From Pseudomonas sp. DG56-2 (GTDB lineage Bacteria; Pseudomonadota; Gammaproteobacteria; Pseudomonadales; Pseudomonadaceae), in NCBI RefSeq assembly GCF_004803755.1, contig NZ_CP032311.1, positions 2,806,501 to 2,870,500 on the forward strand: DNA of 64,000 bases. Reading direction: 5' to 3'. This document shows, one piece after another, positions 35,201 to 45,312 of the stretch. The notes under the pieces were generated by a model, which searched no databases, had not been told where the DNA came from, and saw nothing but the letters and a program-made list of their open reading frames with translations. Each line of letters starts with the position of its first letter. Position 1 is the stretch's first letter. The position numbers and the translations under genes were made by a program.

Positions 35201-38200
35201 ACCGGTAGCTGGACGTTACCGGGCACCGCTGGCACGCCGTTCGCCGGCAGTATCACCGATATCAGCGCGGTCAATGGCAATGTCAGCGGCATCGACGCCA
35301 GCGATCGCCTGCGCCTGGCCACCGCCATCGAGAACTCCGGTGGTGGCAGTGCATTCGATGTGCGCACCAGCATCACGCTGCCGCCGGGGCTGTCCTTTGT
35401 CGGTGGCAGCCTGTCTGCCGCCAACTTGCAAATCTATCGTGGCGACGGCACACGGCTCATCGCTGGCACGCACTACACCGTAATCAACGCCACCAACACT
35501 ATTACCTTCATCGACGGTGCTGGGGTCGGCGGGCTACTGGCCGGGCGCCCCGGCAGTGCTGCCGACAGCAGCGGTGCCAACGTGGTGGTCATCACTTACG
35601 AGGTCAATGTCAGCGCCACCATCGCCGCCAGCTCTACGCTGCAAACCAGCGCCCAACTGCTCGGTTACGCCAGTGTCGAAGGTGGACAGAACTTCGTTGG
35701 CTCTACACCATTGAGCGACATTGCCGGCCAGCAGGTCGCTGCCCCGACCATCAGTAAGAACTATGCTGGCGGCAGTCTCGACAATAGCGACTCCAGCGCC
35801 ACCCACACCACCGGCTCAAACCTGGTGGTCGGTGAAAGCATGCTTTACGACATCGTCGTGACCTTGCCTGAAGGGACTACCCAAAACCTGCGTATCGATG
35901 ATCTGATACCGCCCGGCATGCGTCTGGACACCAGTTTCGAGGGGCGAGGCTATCTGGTGATCACCAGCGCTGGTGGCTTATTGGCGCAAAATTTTGCCGG
36001 TACAGTCACGATCGGCAGCTTGAGTGCACCCTCCGGCACCCTGGGCGCTGACGGTGCCGATGCGCGCTTCGTCTTTACAGTGTCCAGCGCCACCGGTGAC
36101 AACAACACCGGCAACAACAGTTTCGTCATTCGTCTGCGCCTGGTTGCCAGTAACGTCATAGCCAACCAGACCAGCGCAGTCAGGCAAAACGACGCCACCC
36201 TCAACTACCGCGATCCCGACGGTGATACGCCAAATGGCACTACCGCAGTCAGCCGCGACGTGGCAGTGACCGGCGCCAAGCCCACCATCACCATTCAGGA
36301 ACCAACCCTGCAACTCAACCAGCAACTGGTCACCCCGCCAGGGCTGGGTTTCGACCAAGGTGACAAGGTCGAATACCACATCACCCTCAGCAACGGTACT
36401 GCGTCGAGCGACAATAACGCCTTCGATATTAACTTCAGCAGCGAACTGCCCACTGAACTGGACGGTTTGACCTTGATCAGTGCGATTTACACGGTCAATG
36501 GCGTGAGCACCGATATCACTGGCAGTTTTACCCTCGACCCTACAGGTCGCACGCTGATCAACACCGGCAATGTCGATATCGCCAAAGGCGGCACCGTGGT
36601 CTTGCGCGTTTCCGGGGTGGTCAATGCCACCGGCGCGTCGGTGGCGCAGTTCGACAACCTGGCGCAAGTACGCTGGACCAGCCTTGACGGTACGGTTGCC
36701 GGTGAACGAACCGGCAACGACGGTACACTCAACAGCGGCGTACTCAATGATTACCGCCGTGACAGCGTGCTCATCATTCCGGTGGCGCAAGGCATAAAGT
36801 TCTCGCGCGTCGGCGGACTTACCGACACCGCAGCCCCCAACCCGACCAACGCTCTGGAAGAAAAGGTCGCAGTCGGAGAAGTGATTCGCTACCGGGCGAC
36901 CGTATTGGTGCCTGAAGGTAACAACCCCAACTACCAGTTGGTGATTACCCTGGGTCGTGGCCTGACCCTGGGCGATTTGAGCACCCTGCGTATCGGCTTC
37001 GTCTCCGATGGTGGCCTGGTCACCAGCCTGAATGACCTGATCACCAGCGGCACGTTGCAGATTCTTGGCAACGAGGACAGTCCAGAGGCCCAATACATCA
37101 CCCCGGATCTCTCCGGCGCAGCGCCGACCGGCGTGCTCAACCCGATTTATGTCCAACTTGGCACCGATGCCAACGGCAATCAGATCGTTACCCTAAATTT
37201 GGGTAACATCACCAACGGCGCGCATGGCGCGGGTGACGATGGCAACGATGATGACCTTGAGGGCATCGTCGTCGAGTTCAATGCCCGGGTCAGCAACATT
37301 GTCGAGAACCAGACCGGCGTGGCCCTCGACGCCATTGTTCAAGACCGTGTCAACGGCAACCTGCGGGCAACCAGTGATGTGCTGCGCGAGCGCATCGTCG
37401 AGTCCAGTTTCAGCGAGTTCAACAAGCAGGTCACCGACTTTACACCCAACCCTGCCGGCACCACGGGCAACGCCACGGTCACCGTCAATTTCACCGCCAG
37501 CGGCGGCTTGCCAGCCTATGACGTGCACCTGAGCGACGGTTTCCCGACCGGCAGCAACTACAACCTGATCAGCGTTACCATCGGCGGCACCCTCTATGGT
37601 CCGGGCAACCTGCCCGCGGGCGTGACCTTCAGCTCCACAGGTGGGCTGAGCGTTGATATCGCTCGAATCGACATAGGTACGCGGGTCAGCGTGGTGTATT
37701 CAGTCGACGTTCCCAATGGCACGACTATCGCCAATACCGACGCCAACCTGAGCTGGAGCAGCCTGCCCGAAACGTTCACCAGTTGGGGCGGTACCACGGT
37801 TGGCGCCGACGGCAGCGCATCGGGCGAGCGTAACGGAACAGACGGTCCCGGTGCGGACGCTACAACCTTGAACAACTATGTCCTGCGCGAAGGTGCCGGG
37901 CTGGGCATCATCAGCGGCACCCTCTGGAACGACACCGGCACCGCCGCCTCTTCACCCAATGACGTAGCCCCGGACGCAGACCCTGTTCCCGGCACCCCAG
38001 CCTACGAGCTGGCAATTGCCAACCAGACCATCAAGCTGATCTGGGCAGGCGTTGACGGAGTCTTCGGCAATGGCGACGACAAGACCTTCAGCACCACCAC
38101 CGACAGCAATGGCCGCTTTATCTTCGGTGTTCTGCCCTCTGGTTTGTACCGTGTAGACGCACCGACCACCGTCAACAGCATCAGCCAGTTTGGCGAGCTG

Positions 38201-41200
38201 CGCATCCGCATCGATACCGACGGCAGCACCCTCGGCCAGGTCCGCGTGACCTTGGGTGAAGGGAGTGCCCAGCAAGCCAACTCCGGCTATGTCGAGGTCA
38301 ACGACGCACCGGTCAACACCCTGCCCGGCTCTCAGTCTGGAAATGAGGACGCCCCACTGGCAATCCCCGGTATCAGCGTCAGCGACGTCGATGCCGAGCG
38401 CAACCCGAACGTCAACGGCCGGGCCATTCAGGTGACGCTGACGGTGACTCACGGCACCCTGTCGCTCACCGGTGCTGCCACCGGGGTGACCGTAAGCGGC
38501 ACGGGCACCACGGCTTTGGTGCTGTTGGGACGGATTGCCGACATCAACGCGGCGTTGGCCAGCCTGAGCTATTTGGGCAACCTGAACTTCAATGGCGTCG
38601 ACTCCCTTCAGGTTCAAACCACCGATTTAGGCAACTATGGCGATTTCGATGGCAACGGCATTCCCGGGCAACCGACCGACGCGCGCACCGACACCGACTT
38701 GCTGGTGATCAACCTCGATCCAGTCAACGATGCGCCCATTGCCAATCCAGACACTGCCACCGCCGTAGAGGCCGGCGGCACCAACAACCAGCTGGACGGT
38801 ATCGACCCACGTGGCAACCTGCTGGATAACGACACCGATGTCGATATCGCCACCAACGGTGATGTGCTCAATGTGATTTCGGTGACATCCCCACTGGGTG
38901 TTACCCGGGCGCTTACTGGCATTGATGTGATAGAGATTGCCGGGCGTTACGGCAAGTTGGTGCTGTCGGCCAATGGCGCTTATGAGTACATCATCGACAA
39001 CAACAATGCCCAGGTTCAAGCACTGCGCCTGGCCGGCGACCAACTGACCGAAGTGTTCAGCTATACCATTGCCGATATCGGCCTGGGTGGCCCGCCGCTG
39101 CAGTCCACTTCGAGCTTGACCGTGGTGATTCAAGGCACCAATGATGCACCGGTTGGAAACGCCGATTCGGCCACTGCCATTGAAAAAGGGGGGGTTGGTA
39201 ACACCGATGTCGGCAAGCCTAACGATACCCCGCCCAGCAACTTCCCTATTCCTGGCACCGATGCCAGCGGCAATGTGCTGGACAACGATAATGATGTGGA
39301 CGGCGGCGAAAAGCCGACAGACCCGATCGACTATGGCGAAACCATCCGTGTTTCCGGTATTCGCGCCACACCGGAAATCTCCCCTGCGCCACTGACCACT
39401 GTGCCGGCCAACGGCAGTGTCAGCCTCGCGGGAACCTACGGGACCTTGACCATCGCTTCCGATGGTACCTATAGCTATGTCATCGACAACAGCAATACCG
39501 CCGTACAACGCCTCGGGCCCAATGACAGCCTGACCGAAGTGTTCAGCTATCAAGTAACAGATGCCTTGGGCCTCAATGACTTGGCTGAACTGCGCATCAC
39601 GGTCAAGGGCAACTTTGACAATCCACTCGCCAGCGACGATGCAGCCCAGGCGCAGGCAGGTTCTGACTCTACCAATGAAAGTAACCCCAGCGGCAACGTC
39701 ATTCAGTTCCCCAGCCGCCCGGGCAACACCGGCCCAGGTGGCACTGGCATAGACGCCGACGTCGACGCGGCGGACCGGCCCAATACCGTGTTGCAGGTCA
39801 ATGGCATTCGCAGTGGCATCGAGGCCGTCAATGGCATCGAACCGAGCAATGGCGCGCTGACGCCAGTCACCAGCGGACCGGTTTCCATCGCGGCGGTTTA
39901 CGCCCGAGACAGCACGGGGGTGCCTATTGCCGTCGTTGCGGGCGACAACTTTGGCATGCTGACCATCAATCCCGATGGTTCCTTCACCTTCGACGTCAAC
40001 AGCAACAACGCCGCGATTATCGCCCTACCCCGTGGGGTGTCGATGGAAGTGGTTTTTACCTATCAGGTTGTCGACTCGGCTGGACTGACCGACACCGCGC
40101 AACTGGTGATTGTGGTCACCGGTGCCAACAATCCACCTCATGCACAGGACACCGTAGTGCTGGCCACTGAAGCGGGCGGCGCCGGTAACGGCACACCAGG
40201 CCTTGACCCCGGCGTTCCGCCCGCGCCAATTCGGCAAGTTACCTTTGCCGACCCTGATGGCGATCCAATCAGCGTGACGGGTATACGCACAGGGCTGCAA
40301 AATGCAACCGACGGCACTGTCGGGGTGGTTGGCGACCCGCTGAACGGCAGATTCGGTACCCTGACCATTCAGCCCGACGGCACCTACACCTATGTGATCG
40401 ACAACAACAATTCTGAAGTCCAGGCGCTGCGCGGGATCGACGATTTGCTGGTGGAAGTCTTCACTTATCGGGTCACCGATTCCGACGGCGAATTCGACGA
40501 CGCCCAGATCGTCATCGTTATCCGAGGCCAGAACGATAACCCGGTTGCTGGCAATGACTCGGCAACCGCCGTAGAAGCCGGCGGGGTCAACAACAGCAGT
40601 GGCGGCGTCGACCCCACCGGTAACGTATTGACCAATGATAACGACGTCGATGGCGGTGTCGGCGACCCGACCGACTACGGCGAAACCAGCAGCGTGGCCT
40701 CGGTACGCACCGGCGCCACCGAGGGCGCTGGCAATGCCGGCACGCTGGGGAGCGAATTGCGCGGTACCTACGGCTGGCTGACCCTCAATGCCGATGGCAG
40801 CTACAGCTATCGCCTGGACAACAGCATGGCGGCCGTGCAAGCCCTGCGACCCGGCAACACACTGACTGATGCCTTCAACTACCACGTTATCGATACTGCA
40901 GGCGCTACCGATATAGCAGTGTTGAACATCACCATCCAGGGCAGCAACGACGCACCTGTCGCCAACCCCGACAGTGCATTGGCGGTCGAGGCTGGCGGCT
41001 TGAACAACGCCACCCCTGGCAGTAACCCCAGTGGCAACGTGCTCAGCAATGACACTGATGTCGACCAATTTGGCGAAAAACTGACAGTCACTGCGATTCG
41101 TCAAGGGCCCAACGCCGGCAGCGTCGGTAGTAGTTTTGCCGGCCAGTACGGCAGTCTGACCTTGAACGCCGATGGCAGCTACACCTATCTGGTCGACAAC

Positions 41201-43762
41201 AATAATCCACAGGTGCAAGCGCTGCGCACTGCCGGCGACACTGTCAGTGAATTTTTCACCTACACCATCCGTGACCTTTCGGGCGCGCTCAGCGCCGCCA
41301 ATCTGACCATCACGATCCGCGGCCAGAACGACAATCCGGTCGCGGTCAACGATACCGCCATTGCTGTCGAAGCCGGTGGCACCAATAACGGCACCGCAGG
41401 CCTCAACCCCACTGGAAACCTGTTAAGCAATGACACTGACGTCGATGCGGCTGACAGCAAGACCGTCAATGGCATTCGCGCGGGCAGCGAAGCGGCTGGT
41501 GGCACCTTCACAGCGGTCACCGGTCCTCAGACCATCACCGGGATCTACGGCACCTTGACGGTGTTTGCCAACGGCGATTATCGCTATCAAGTCAACAACG
41601 CACTGGCTGCCGTCCAGGCCCTGAAACCGGGCGATACCCTTCAGGAGGTGTTCACCTATCGCATGCGCGACACCGCCGGGGCCGAGGACATCGCCCAGTT
41701 CAGCCTGACCATTCAAGGCGCGTGGGATGCCCCGGTGGCCCGAGACAACGTCAATCTTGCCGTGGCCGATAATGGCGATGGCCTGACCATCAACCCCAGC
41801 GGCAATGTGCTGCCTAACGACAGCGATGTTGACCAAGGCGATGTACTTACAGTGACCGGCATTCGTACCGGTCCGGAAAGTGGCACGGGGGTGGCCGGCA
41901 CGGTTGGCAATGTGTTGATCGGCCAATATGGCACACTGGTAATCAATGCCGACGGCAGCTACACCTACCACGTCGACAGCTCCAACCCGGCCGTTCTGGC
42001 GTTGGATTTGCTGCAGACAGTGGTCGATAAATTCACCTACCAAGTGACCGACCGAGGCGGTCTCACCGACCTCGCGCAACTGTCGATCATCGTCATCGGA
42101 CGCAATGATGTGCCCGATGGCATTGATGATGCTGCCACTGCTGTCGAGGCAGGCGGATTGAACAATGCGACGCCTGGCTTCAACCCCAGCGGCAATGTGC
42201 TCAGCAACGACATCGACCTTGAAAACGATGTATTGACAGTCTCGGCAATCCGAACCGGCAGTGAAACCGGTACAGGCACCGATGGCACGGTAGGCACCAC
42301 CCTCCGTGGGCTGTATGGCGACCTGGTGATGAACGCAGACGGCAGTTGGACCTACACCGTCGACAACAGCCTGGCAGCGGTGCAAGCGCTGCGCACCAGT
42401 GGCCAGGTACTGGTAGATGTATTCACCTATACAGTGGTCGACCCTCACCAGGCCGATGACACTGCACAGCTGACCATCACCATAGACGGTCGCAACGACA
42501 CGCCAATTGCCGTCGACGACAACAGCATCGCTGTCGAGGCGGGAGGTGTGAGCAATGGCAAACCCGGTGTAGACCCACGCGGTAATGTGCTGGACAACGA
42601 CACCGACGTCGACAGCAGCGCCTTGGGTGAAACCCGCCAAGTGCTATCGGTGACCAGTGAAACCGGTAACACCGCCCTCGCCGGCCAGACCATCGCCGGG
42701 CGCTACGGCCACCTGCTGCTCAATGCCGACGGCAGCTACCAGTACGTTTTGGACAACAACAATCCAATCGTGCAGGCCCTGCGCACGGCAGGTGAAACCC
42801 TGCGTGAAGTGTTTACTTACCGCATGCACGACACTGCCGGGGCCGAGTCGCAGGCGCGGCTCAATATCCTCATTCAAGGCGCCAACGACAGTCCGCTTGC
42901 CCGCGACGACAGCAACGTCGCCAGCGACCAGACCACAGCGCCGCAAAGCTCCGGTAAAGTCCTGCCCAATGACAGCGATGTCGACGGCGGCGACCAATTG
43001 AGCGTCAGCGCCATTCGTACCGGTGCTGAAACCGGCACCGGCACCCATGGGGTGCTCGGCCAACCGCTGGCCGGTCGCTACGGCACACTGGTGATAAACG
43101 CCGATGGCAGCTACACCTACACCATCGACATGAGCAATCCGCAAGTACTGGCCGCCGCCGGGCTGGGTCAAGTGCTCCAGGATGTCTTCACCTACACCCT
43201 TGTCGATCGAGCCGGCGCCACGGACCTTGCCCAGTTGACCATTTCGCTAGACATCACCGCCCCGTTCATCCCGGCCCCCGCCGGCCCGTTCTTCGGCCGC
43301 GATGCAGTGGACCCGCTGCACAACTTGCCGCTGCCCGATGTACAGCCGGCAGTGTTCGTCGGTCCCGTGGTTGAAGCGCAAAGCCGCGCGCTCGAGCTTT
43401 CCAGCTGGCAGGCCGACGGCAGCAACTTGAGCTATGGCCTGATCCCTGAAATTCGTAGCGAAACCCTGAACCAGCGCCTGGGCCTGGAACAAGGTCAGTT
43501 CGTTGCCAAGGCCGTGCACAACAGCAGTCGCGAAAGCAGCCTGGACATGGCCTGGATTCTCGGCCGCCAGTCACGCATCAACCTCAGCGCCGATGGCCTG
43601 CTGCCTGACCCTTCGGTTTTTGCCACCGACGCTGCGCACATGAACAAGGGCGATGCCCAGTTGCCACCGCCTTCCGAAGCCCGAATTGCCTCCGGTTTTC
43701 GCGCCCAACTGCGTGAAGCGGCCGAGCGCCTGCGGGCAATGGACAACGGTACCCGCGAATAA
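32270..43762 (+). CDS. 3830-aa secreted giant protein: LEPR-XLL, DUF4347, DUF11-like and VCBS-type repeats
   Basis: The ATG at 32270 follows GAGG. The protein opens MTTRLRTAIPAAFKPQRQAL. From residue 22 it carries LEPRILFDGAAAA, the LEPR-XLL motif of giant extracellular proteins. A DUF4347 domain covers about residues 72-240 (LLVLDSRIEG, ILSHGAAGEFTLG, QLYGCKVGEG). About 240-1880 is a series of DUF11/D2-like beta domains. About 1880-1970 is an SdrD-B-like domain (GTLWNDTG to FGVLPSGLYRVDAPTT). A cadherin/tandem-95-like unit follows, then eleven VCBS-type repeats from about 2150 to 3662. The last 168 residues are distinct and low in glycine: I see no RTX nonapeptides, LPXTG or autotransporter barrel. 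Cysteine is almost absent. It is probably a surface adhesin or matrix protein exported by the next four genes (inference from order). Confidence 0.88.
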   Translation: MTTRLRTAIPAAFKPQRQALALEPRILFDGAAAAATADQHQQDAGDTGKSDTAHATPSDARSEPGQQPSAARHLLVLDSRIEGREQLAANLPDNVDVLVVEANQDGLAAISSALAKLGQVDSIQILSHGAAGEFTLGSTTLTAENVGQYAQPLSQWSQSLNEGADIQLYGCKVGEGKDGRTLVDELARWTGADVGASDDNTGSAKAGGDWSLEISNGLIDKSIALSSAAMSSYERLLAAGPSTGLSGGADVLLGENFTFTVTFSNSTTDAGYAPFIDLFFPATGKDGAGAEIDDGITFSSASYLGQTLTAHVLTFDANGQASHPLAVGTDGKPLIINAADFGMRAGDQMVVLELPFSSVSQGQPPIAIQVTATLSNLADTDFSFSGSTPDLTIRARSGFQYGNDSLNNPATDPSILEPSANADSYVVHPTVITVDQTVSTPEGETATGPNFVRTLSGTITPADSQTLTNVVITQPVPDNVIVKGITPAAGGTVVSITLYDGRVITDPALIRVTLARNNDSNLGNDVYLREFSVRYPTISGPTSTSVQFFVPDEDADGVPVLNPVTGNDVAIVFDGPTATGDWVPLDPRDAAGGQIEFSGTGQDVSFIAKSITLQKEVTVAIDGGTAGVSPGDTLSYRLNIALSDYFAFGKTFLGNGSFVVADSLGDGQTLVPGTATLTLTVNGITQTITLISSAVVNADGTTSMQFDVAGSISNAFAVRNWLNGDLAFDDVLQGATLAVISYQARIGQSYTPPSGNPHPEINEGDPLGNNATVTATVLLDPLNLSGDNQSDSSTTTTTIPTSQVEINLADRNGGGAPAPGTELRPGDRVTFRISYDLITGDYENFKLTAYLPLPLFDLSGLDLNTIWRLATDNTNPNTPTSITLGPGNSLVFTFADYVNSGVEGSRISIDFTLTVSDQPFADQRAFNVLGESSQTRTLDKSALVTTDDVTLIASVAEPVLNISHGVVSSSHGTVSGTTGSWTLPGTAGTPFAGSITDISAVNGNVSGIDASDRLRLATAIENSGGGSAFDVRTSITLPPGLSFVGGSLSAANLQIYRGDGTRLIAGTHYTVINATNTITFIDGAGVGGLLAGRPGSAADSSGANVVVITYEVNVSATIAASSTLQTSAQLLGYASVEGGQNFVGSTPLSDIAGQQVAAPTISKNYAGGSLDNSDSSATHTTGSNLVVGESMLYDIVVTLPEGTTQNLRIDDLIPPGMRLDTSFEGRGYLVITSAGGLLAQNFAGTVTIGSLSAPSGTLGADGADARFVFTVSSATGDNNTGNNSFVIRLRLVASNVIANQTSAVRQNDATLNYRDPDGDTPNGTTAVSRDVAVTGAKPTITIQEPTLQLNQQLVTPPGLGFDQGDKVEYHITLSNGTASSDNNAFDINFSSELPTELDGLTLISAIYTVNGVSTDITGSFTLDPTGRTLINTGNVDIAKGGTVVLRVSGVVNATGASVAQFDNLAQVRWTSLDGTVAGERTGNDGTLNSGVLNDYRRDSVLIIPVAQGIKFSRVGGLTDTAAPNPTNALEEKVAVGEVIRYRATVLVPEGNNPNYQLVITLGRGLTLGDLSTLRIGFVSDGGLVTSLNDLITSGTLQILGNEDSPEAQYITPDLSGAAPTGVLNPIYVQLGTDANGNQIVTLNLGNITNGAHGAGDDGNDDDLEGIVVEFNARVSNIVENQTGVALDAIVQDRVNGNLRATSDVLRERIVESSFSEFNKQVTDFTPNPAGTTGNATVTVNFTASGGLPAYDVHLSDGFPTGSNYNLISVTIGGTLYGPGNLPAGVTFSSTGGLSVDIARIDIGTRVSVVYSVDVPNGTTIANTDANLSWSSLPETFTSWGGTTVGADGSASGERNGTDGPGADATTLNNYVLREGAGLGIISGTLWNDTGTAASSPNDVAPDADPVPGTPAYELAIANQTIKLIWAGVDGVFGNGDDKTFSTTTDSNGRFIFGVLPSGLYRVDAPTTVNSISQFGELRIRIDTDGSTLGQVRVTLGEGSAQQANSGYVEVNDAPVNTLPGSQSGNEDAPLAIPGISVSDVDAERNPNVNGRAIQVTLTVTHGTLSLTGAATGVTVSGTGTTALVLLGRIADINAALASLSYLGNLNFNGVDSLQVQTTDLGNYGDFDGNGIPGQPTDARTDTDLLVINLDPVNDAPIANPDTATAVEAGGTNNQLDGIDPRGNLLDNDTDVDIATNGDVLNVISVTSPLGVTRALTGIDVIEIAGRYGKLVLSANGAYEYIIDNNNAQVQALRLAGDQLTEVFSYTIADIGLGGPPLQSTSSLTVVIQGTNDAPVGNADSATAIEKGGVGNTDVGKPNDTPPSNFPIPGTDASGNVLDNDNDVDGGEKPTDPIDYGETIRVSGIRATPEISPAPLTTVPANGSVSLAGTYGTLTIASDGTYSYVIDNSNTAVQRLGPNDSLTEVFSYQVTDALGLNDLAELRITVKGNFDNPLASDDAAQAQAGSDSTNESNPSGNVIQFPSRPGNTGPGGTGIDADVDAADRPNTVLQVNGIRSGIEAVNGIEPSNGALTPVTSGPVSIAAVYARDSTGVPIAVVAGDNFGMLTINPDGSFTFDVNSNNAAIIALPRGVSMEVVFTYQVVDSAGLTDTAQLVIVVTGANNPPHAQDTVVLATEAGGAGNGTPGLDPGVPPAPIRQVTFADPDGDPISVTGIRTGLQNATDGTVGVVGDPLNGRFGTLTIQPDGTYTYVIDNNNSEVQALRGIDDLLVEVFTYRVTDSDGEFDDAQIVIVIRGQNDNPVAGNDSATAVEAGGVNNSSGGVDPTGNVLTNDNDVDGGVGDPTDYGETSSVASVRTGATEGAGNAGTLGSELRGTYGWLTLNADGSYSYRLDNSMAAVQALRPGNTLTDAFNYHVIDTAGATDIAVLNITIQGSNDAPVANPDSALAVEAGGLNNATPGSNPSGNVLSNDTDVDQFGEKLTVTAIRQGPNAGSVGSSFAGQYGSLTLNADGSYTYLVDNNNPQVQALRTAGDTVSEFFTYTIRDLSGALSAANLTITIRGQNDNPVAVNDTAIAVEAGGTNNGTAGLNPTGNLLSNDTDVDAADSKTVNGIRAGSEAAGGTFTAVTGPQTITGIYGTLTVFANGDYRYQVNNALAAVQALKPGDTLQEVFTYRMRDTAGAEDIAQFSLTIQGAWDAPVARDNVNLAVADNGDGLTINPSGNVLPNDSDVDQGDVLTVTGIRTGPESGTGVAGTVGNVLIGQYGTLVINADGSYTYHVDSSNPAVLALDLLQTVVDKFTYQVTDRGGLTDLAQLSIIVIGRNDVPDGIDDAATAVEAGGLNNATPGFNPSGNVLSNDIDLENDVLTVSAIRTGSETGTGTDGTVGTTLRGLYGDLVMNADGSWTYTVDNSLAAVQALRTSGQVLVDVFTYTVVDPHQADDTAQLTITIDGRNDTPIAVDDNSIAVEAGGVSNGKPGVDPRGNVLDNDTDVDSSALGETRQVLSVTSETGNTALAGQTIAGRYGHLLLNADGSYQYVLDNNNPIVQALRTAGETLREVFTYRMHDTAGAESQARLNILIQGANDSPLARDDSNVASDQTTAPQSSGKVLPNDSDVDGGDQLSVSAIRTGAETGTGTHGVLGQPLAGRYGTLVINADGSYTYTIDMSNPQVLAAAGLGQVLQDVFTYTLVDRAGATDLAQLTISLDITAPFIPAPAGPFFGRDAVDPLHNLPLPDVQPAVFVGPVVEAQSRALELSSWQADGSNLSYGLIPEIRSETLNQRLGLEQGQFVAKAVHNSSRESSLDMAWILGRQSRINLSADGLLPDPSVFATDAAHMNKGDAQLPPPSEARIASGFRAQLREAAERLRAMDNGTRE
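38727..43255 (+). repeat. Eleven tandem VCBS-type repeats inside the giant gene
   Basis: Each unit of about 375-516 bp starts with an N-D-x-P motif, continues with a D-x-A-x-AVEAGG segment and GN-LxNDTDVD, and ends with YGTLTLNADGSYTY-x-VDN, VQAL and VFTY-x-V-x-D. Unit starts lie near 38727, 39137, 39608, 40124, 40529, 40942, 41324, 41719, 42101, 42491 and 42880. Units 5-11 are the most alike (375-413 bp). Units 3 and 4 carry insertions. Similarity at DNA level is visible (for example GCCGATGGCAGCTACA), so copy number may vary by recombination. Confidence 0.85.
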
Positions 43763-43782
43763 GCAAGGACCAAGGACAGACC

Positions 43783-45312
43783 ATGCCAAAACTGCCTCAG
43801 ACATTGTTCAGTACGGCCATTGCTTCCACCTTTTTGCTCGCCGCCTGTTCTGCGACCAAGCCTGTGGAATACACCGAGGATGAAACCCGGCAACGGATCA
43901 TTCAGGACCAGGCGCAGATGTATGCAAACCAGGAGCCGGTAACCACACCCATCACCTTCTACGAGGCCGCTGCACGCGCCCTCAAGTACAACCTTGATTA
44001 CCGCCTGAAACTGATGGAAGGCGCACTGGCCAGCGACCTGCGCGACGTGTCCAGCCACGAAATGCTGCCGCGCCTGGTAGCTTCGGCCGGGTACGCGGGG
44101 CGTAACAATGATTCCGGTGGTACCTCCATCGGTATCGAAGACCGCGAACAGAGCTTGCGTGCATCGACGTCTGAAGAGCGCTACCGGCAAATCTACGGGC
44201 TCGGTTTGAGTTGGAGCCTGTTGGACTTCGGCGTGGCCTATTACCGCACCCAGCAGAAAACCGACCAGATCCTCATGGCCGAAGAGCGCCGCCGCAAGGT
44301 GGCACAGAATGTTCTGCAAGACGTACGCAATGCTTACTGGCGGGCCCTCAGCGCGCAGCGGTTGATGCCGCAGGTGGACCGCTTGCTGGTACGCACCCAT
44401 CAGGCGCTGCTTTCAGCACGTCAAGCCGAGACCAAGGGCCTGCTGCCGCGCCAGGAGGTATTGTCGTACCAGCGCGCGCTGCTCGATTCCATCTATCTGT
44501 TGACTGTGCGCCGCCAGGATCTGGAGTTTGCCCGCGCCGAGTTGTCGGCACTGATGTCGCTGCCACCCGGTTCTCGGTTGATCCTGGCTGATCAGGTCGA
44601 GCCAACCCTGCCGGAGGTGTCCCAGGACATCAACAAGCTCGAATTGCTGTCGTTGAACCACCGTCCCGAGATCATGGAAGAGTGGTACCGCAAGCGGGTC
44701 AACGAGAACGACCTGAAGATCGCCAAGACTCAACTGTGGCCGAACGTGAGCCTGGACTTCGGTTACAAGTACGACTCCAACAAATACCTCTATAACAACG
44801 ACTGGAACGAGACCGGCCTGCAAGTCTCGATGAACCTGTTGCGCCTGTTGCAGTTACCTTCGCTCAATCGCGCCGCCGAGTCGCAGAGCAAAACCGATGA
44901 CATGCGCCGGGTGGCGTTATCGATGGCGATCCTCACTCAAGTACGGGTGGGCACCTTGCGCTACCAACTGGCACGCCAGGAAGTTGAATTTGCCGATCAA
45001 AGTCTGCGCGTCGATCAGAGTTTACTGAGCTACGCTGAAGCTGCACGCACCACTGCCTATGGCTCGGAGCTGGAAGTGATACGTGCCGAAGGTCGCTACC
45101 TGCTCTCGCGCTACCAGCGTGAGGCGGCTTATTCCAGCGCCCAGGCGGCGTGGGGACGGTTGTACAACTCGGTCGGCCTGGACACGCTACCCCAACAGAT
45201 CGAACAACACAGCATCAAAACCCTGGCGCAGGAAATCCAGCGCACCGTGGAAAATCAGGAACGCAGCAACCTTCTGGCCATGCAAGGAACGCCGAATGCC
45301 ATACAGCCTTGA
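43783..45312 (+). CDS. TolC-family outer-membrane factor lipoprotein
   Basis: A 509-aa outer-membrane efflux-type protein with a lipobox LLAAC (acylated Cys22). It has long amphipathic coiled-coil helices (TEDETRQRIIQDQAQMYA; RRRKVAQNVLQDVRNAYWRA) in the two-fold TolC pattern. It would form the outer-membrane exit duct. The gene starts 20 bp after the giant-protein gene, and its end overlaps the next adaptor gene by 17 bp, indicating one transcript. The sequence resembles secretion-type TolC proteins. The specific partner is inferred from the operon. Confidence 0.87.
   Translation: MPKLPQTLFSTAIASTFLLAACSATKPVEYTEDETRQRIIQDQAQMYANQEPVTTPITFYEAAARALKYNLDYRLKLMEGALASDLRDVSSHEMLPRLVASAGYAGRNNDSGGTSIGIEDREQSLRASTSEERYRQIYGLGLSWSLLDFGVAYYRTQQKTDQILMAEERRRKVAQNVLQDVRNAYWRALSAQRLMPQVDRLLVRTHQALLSARQAETKGLLPRQEVLSYQRALLDSIYLLTVRRQDLEFARAELSALMSLPPGSRLILADQVEPTLPEVSQDINKLELLSLNHRPEIMEEWYRKRVNENDLKIAKTQLWPNVSLDFGYKYDSNKYLYNNDWNETGLQVSMNLLRLLQLPSLNRAAESQSKTDDMRRVALSMAILTQVRVGTLRYQLARQEVEFADQSLRVDQSLLSYAEAARTTAYGSELEVIRAEGRYLLSRYQREAAYSSAQAAWGRLYNSVGLDTLPQQIEQHSIKTLAQEIQRTVENQERSNLLAMQGTPNAIQP

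Noticed and set aside
35978..42640. Very long antisense open frames (392, 397 and 405 codons) over the giant gene
   Set aside because: They arise from the repeated, stop-poor GC-rich repeat sequence. Their translations are low-complexity mirror patterns, without ribosome sites or known domains.
38727..43255. CRISPR-like or phage tail-like repeat array
   Set aside because: The periodic units are in frame, 125-170 codons long and encode VCBS-type domains. There are no short direct repeats with unique spacers.
43256..43762. RTX/type I secretion signal at the C-terminus of the giant protein
   Set aside because: No glycine- and aspartate-rich nonapeptide repeats and no typical hydrophobic-acidic C-terminal signal could be seen. 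A non-canonical signal is still possible.
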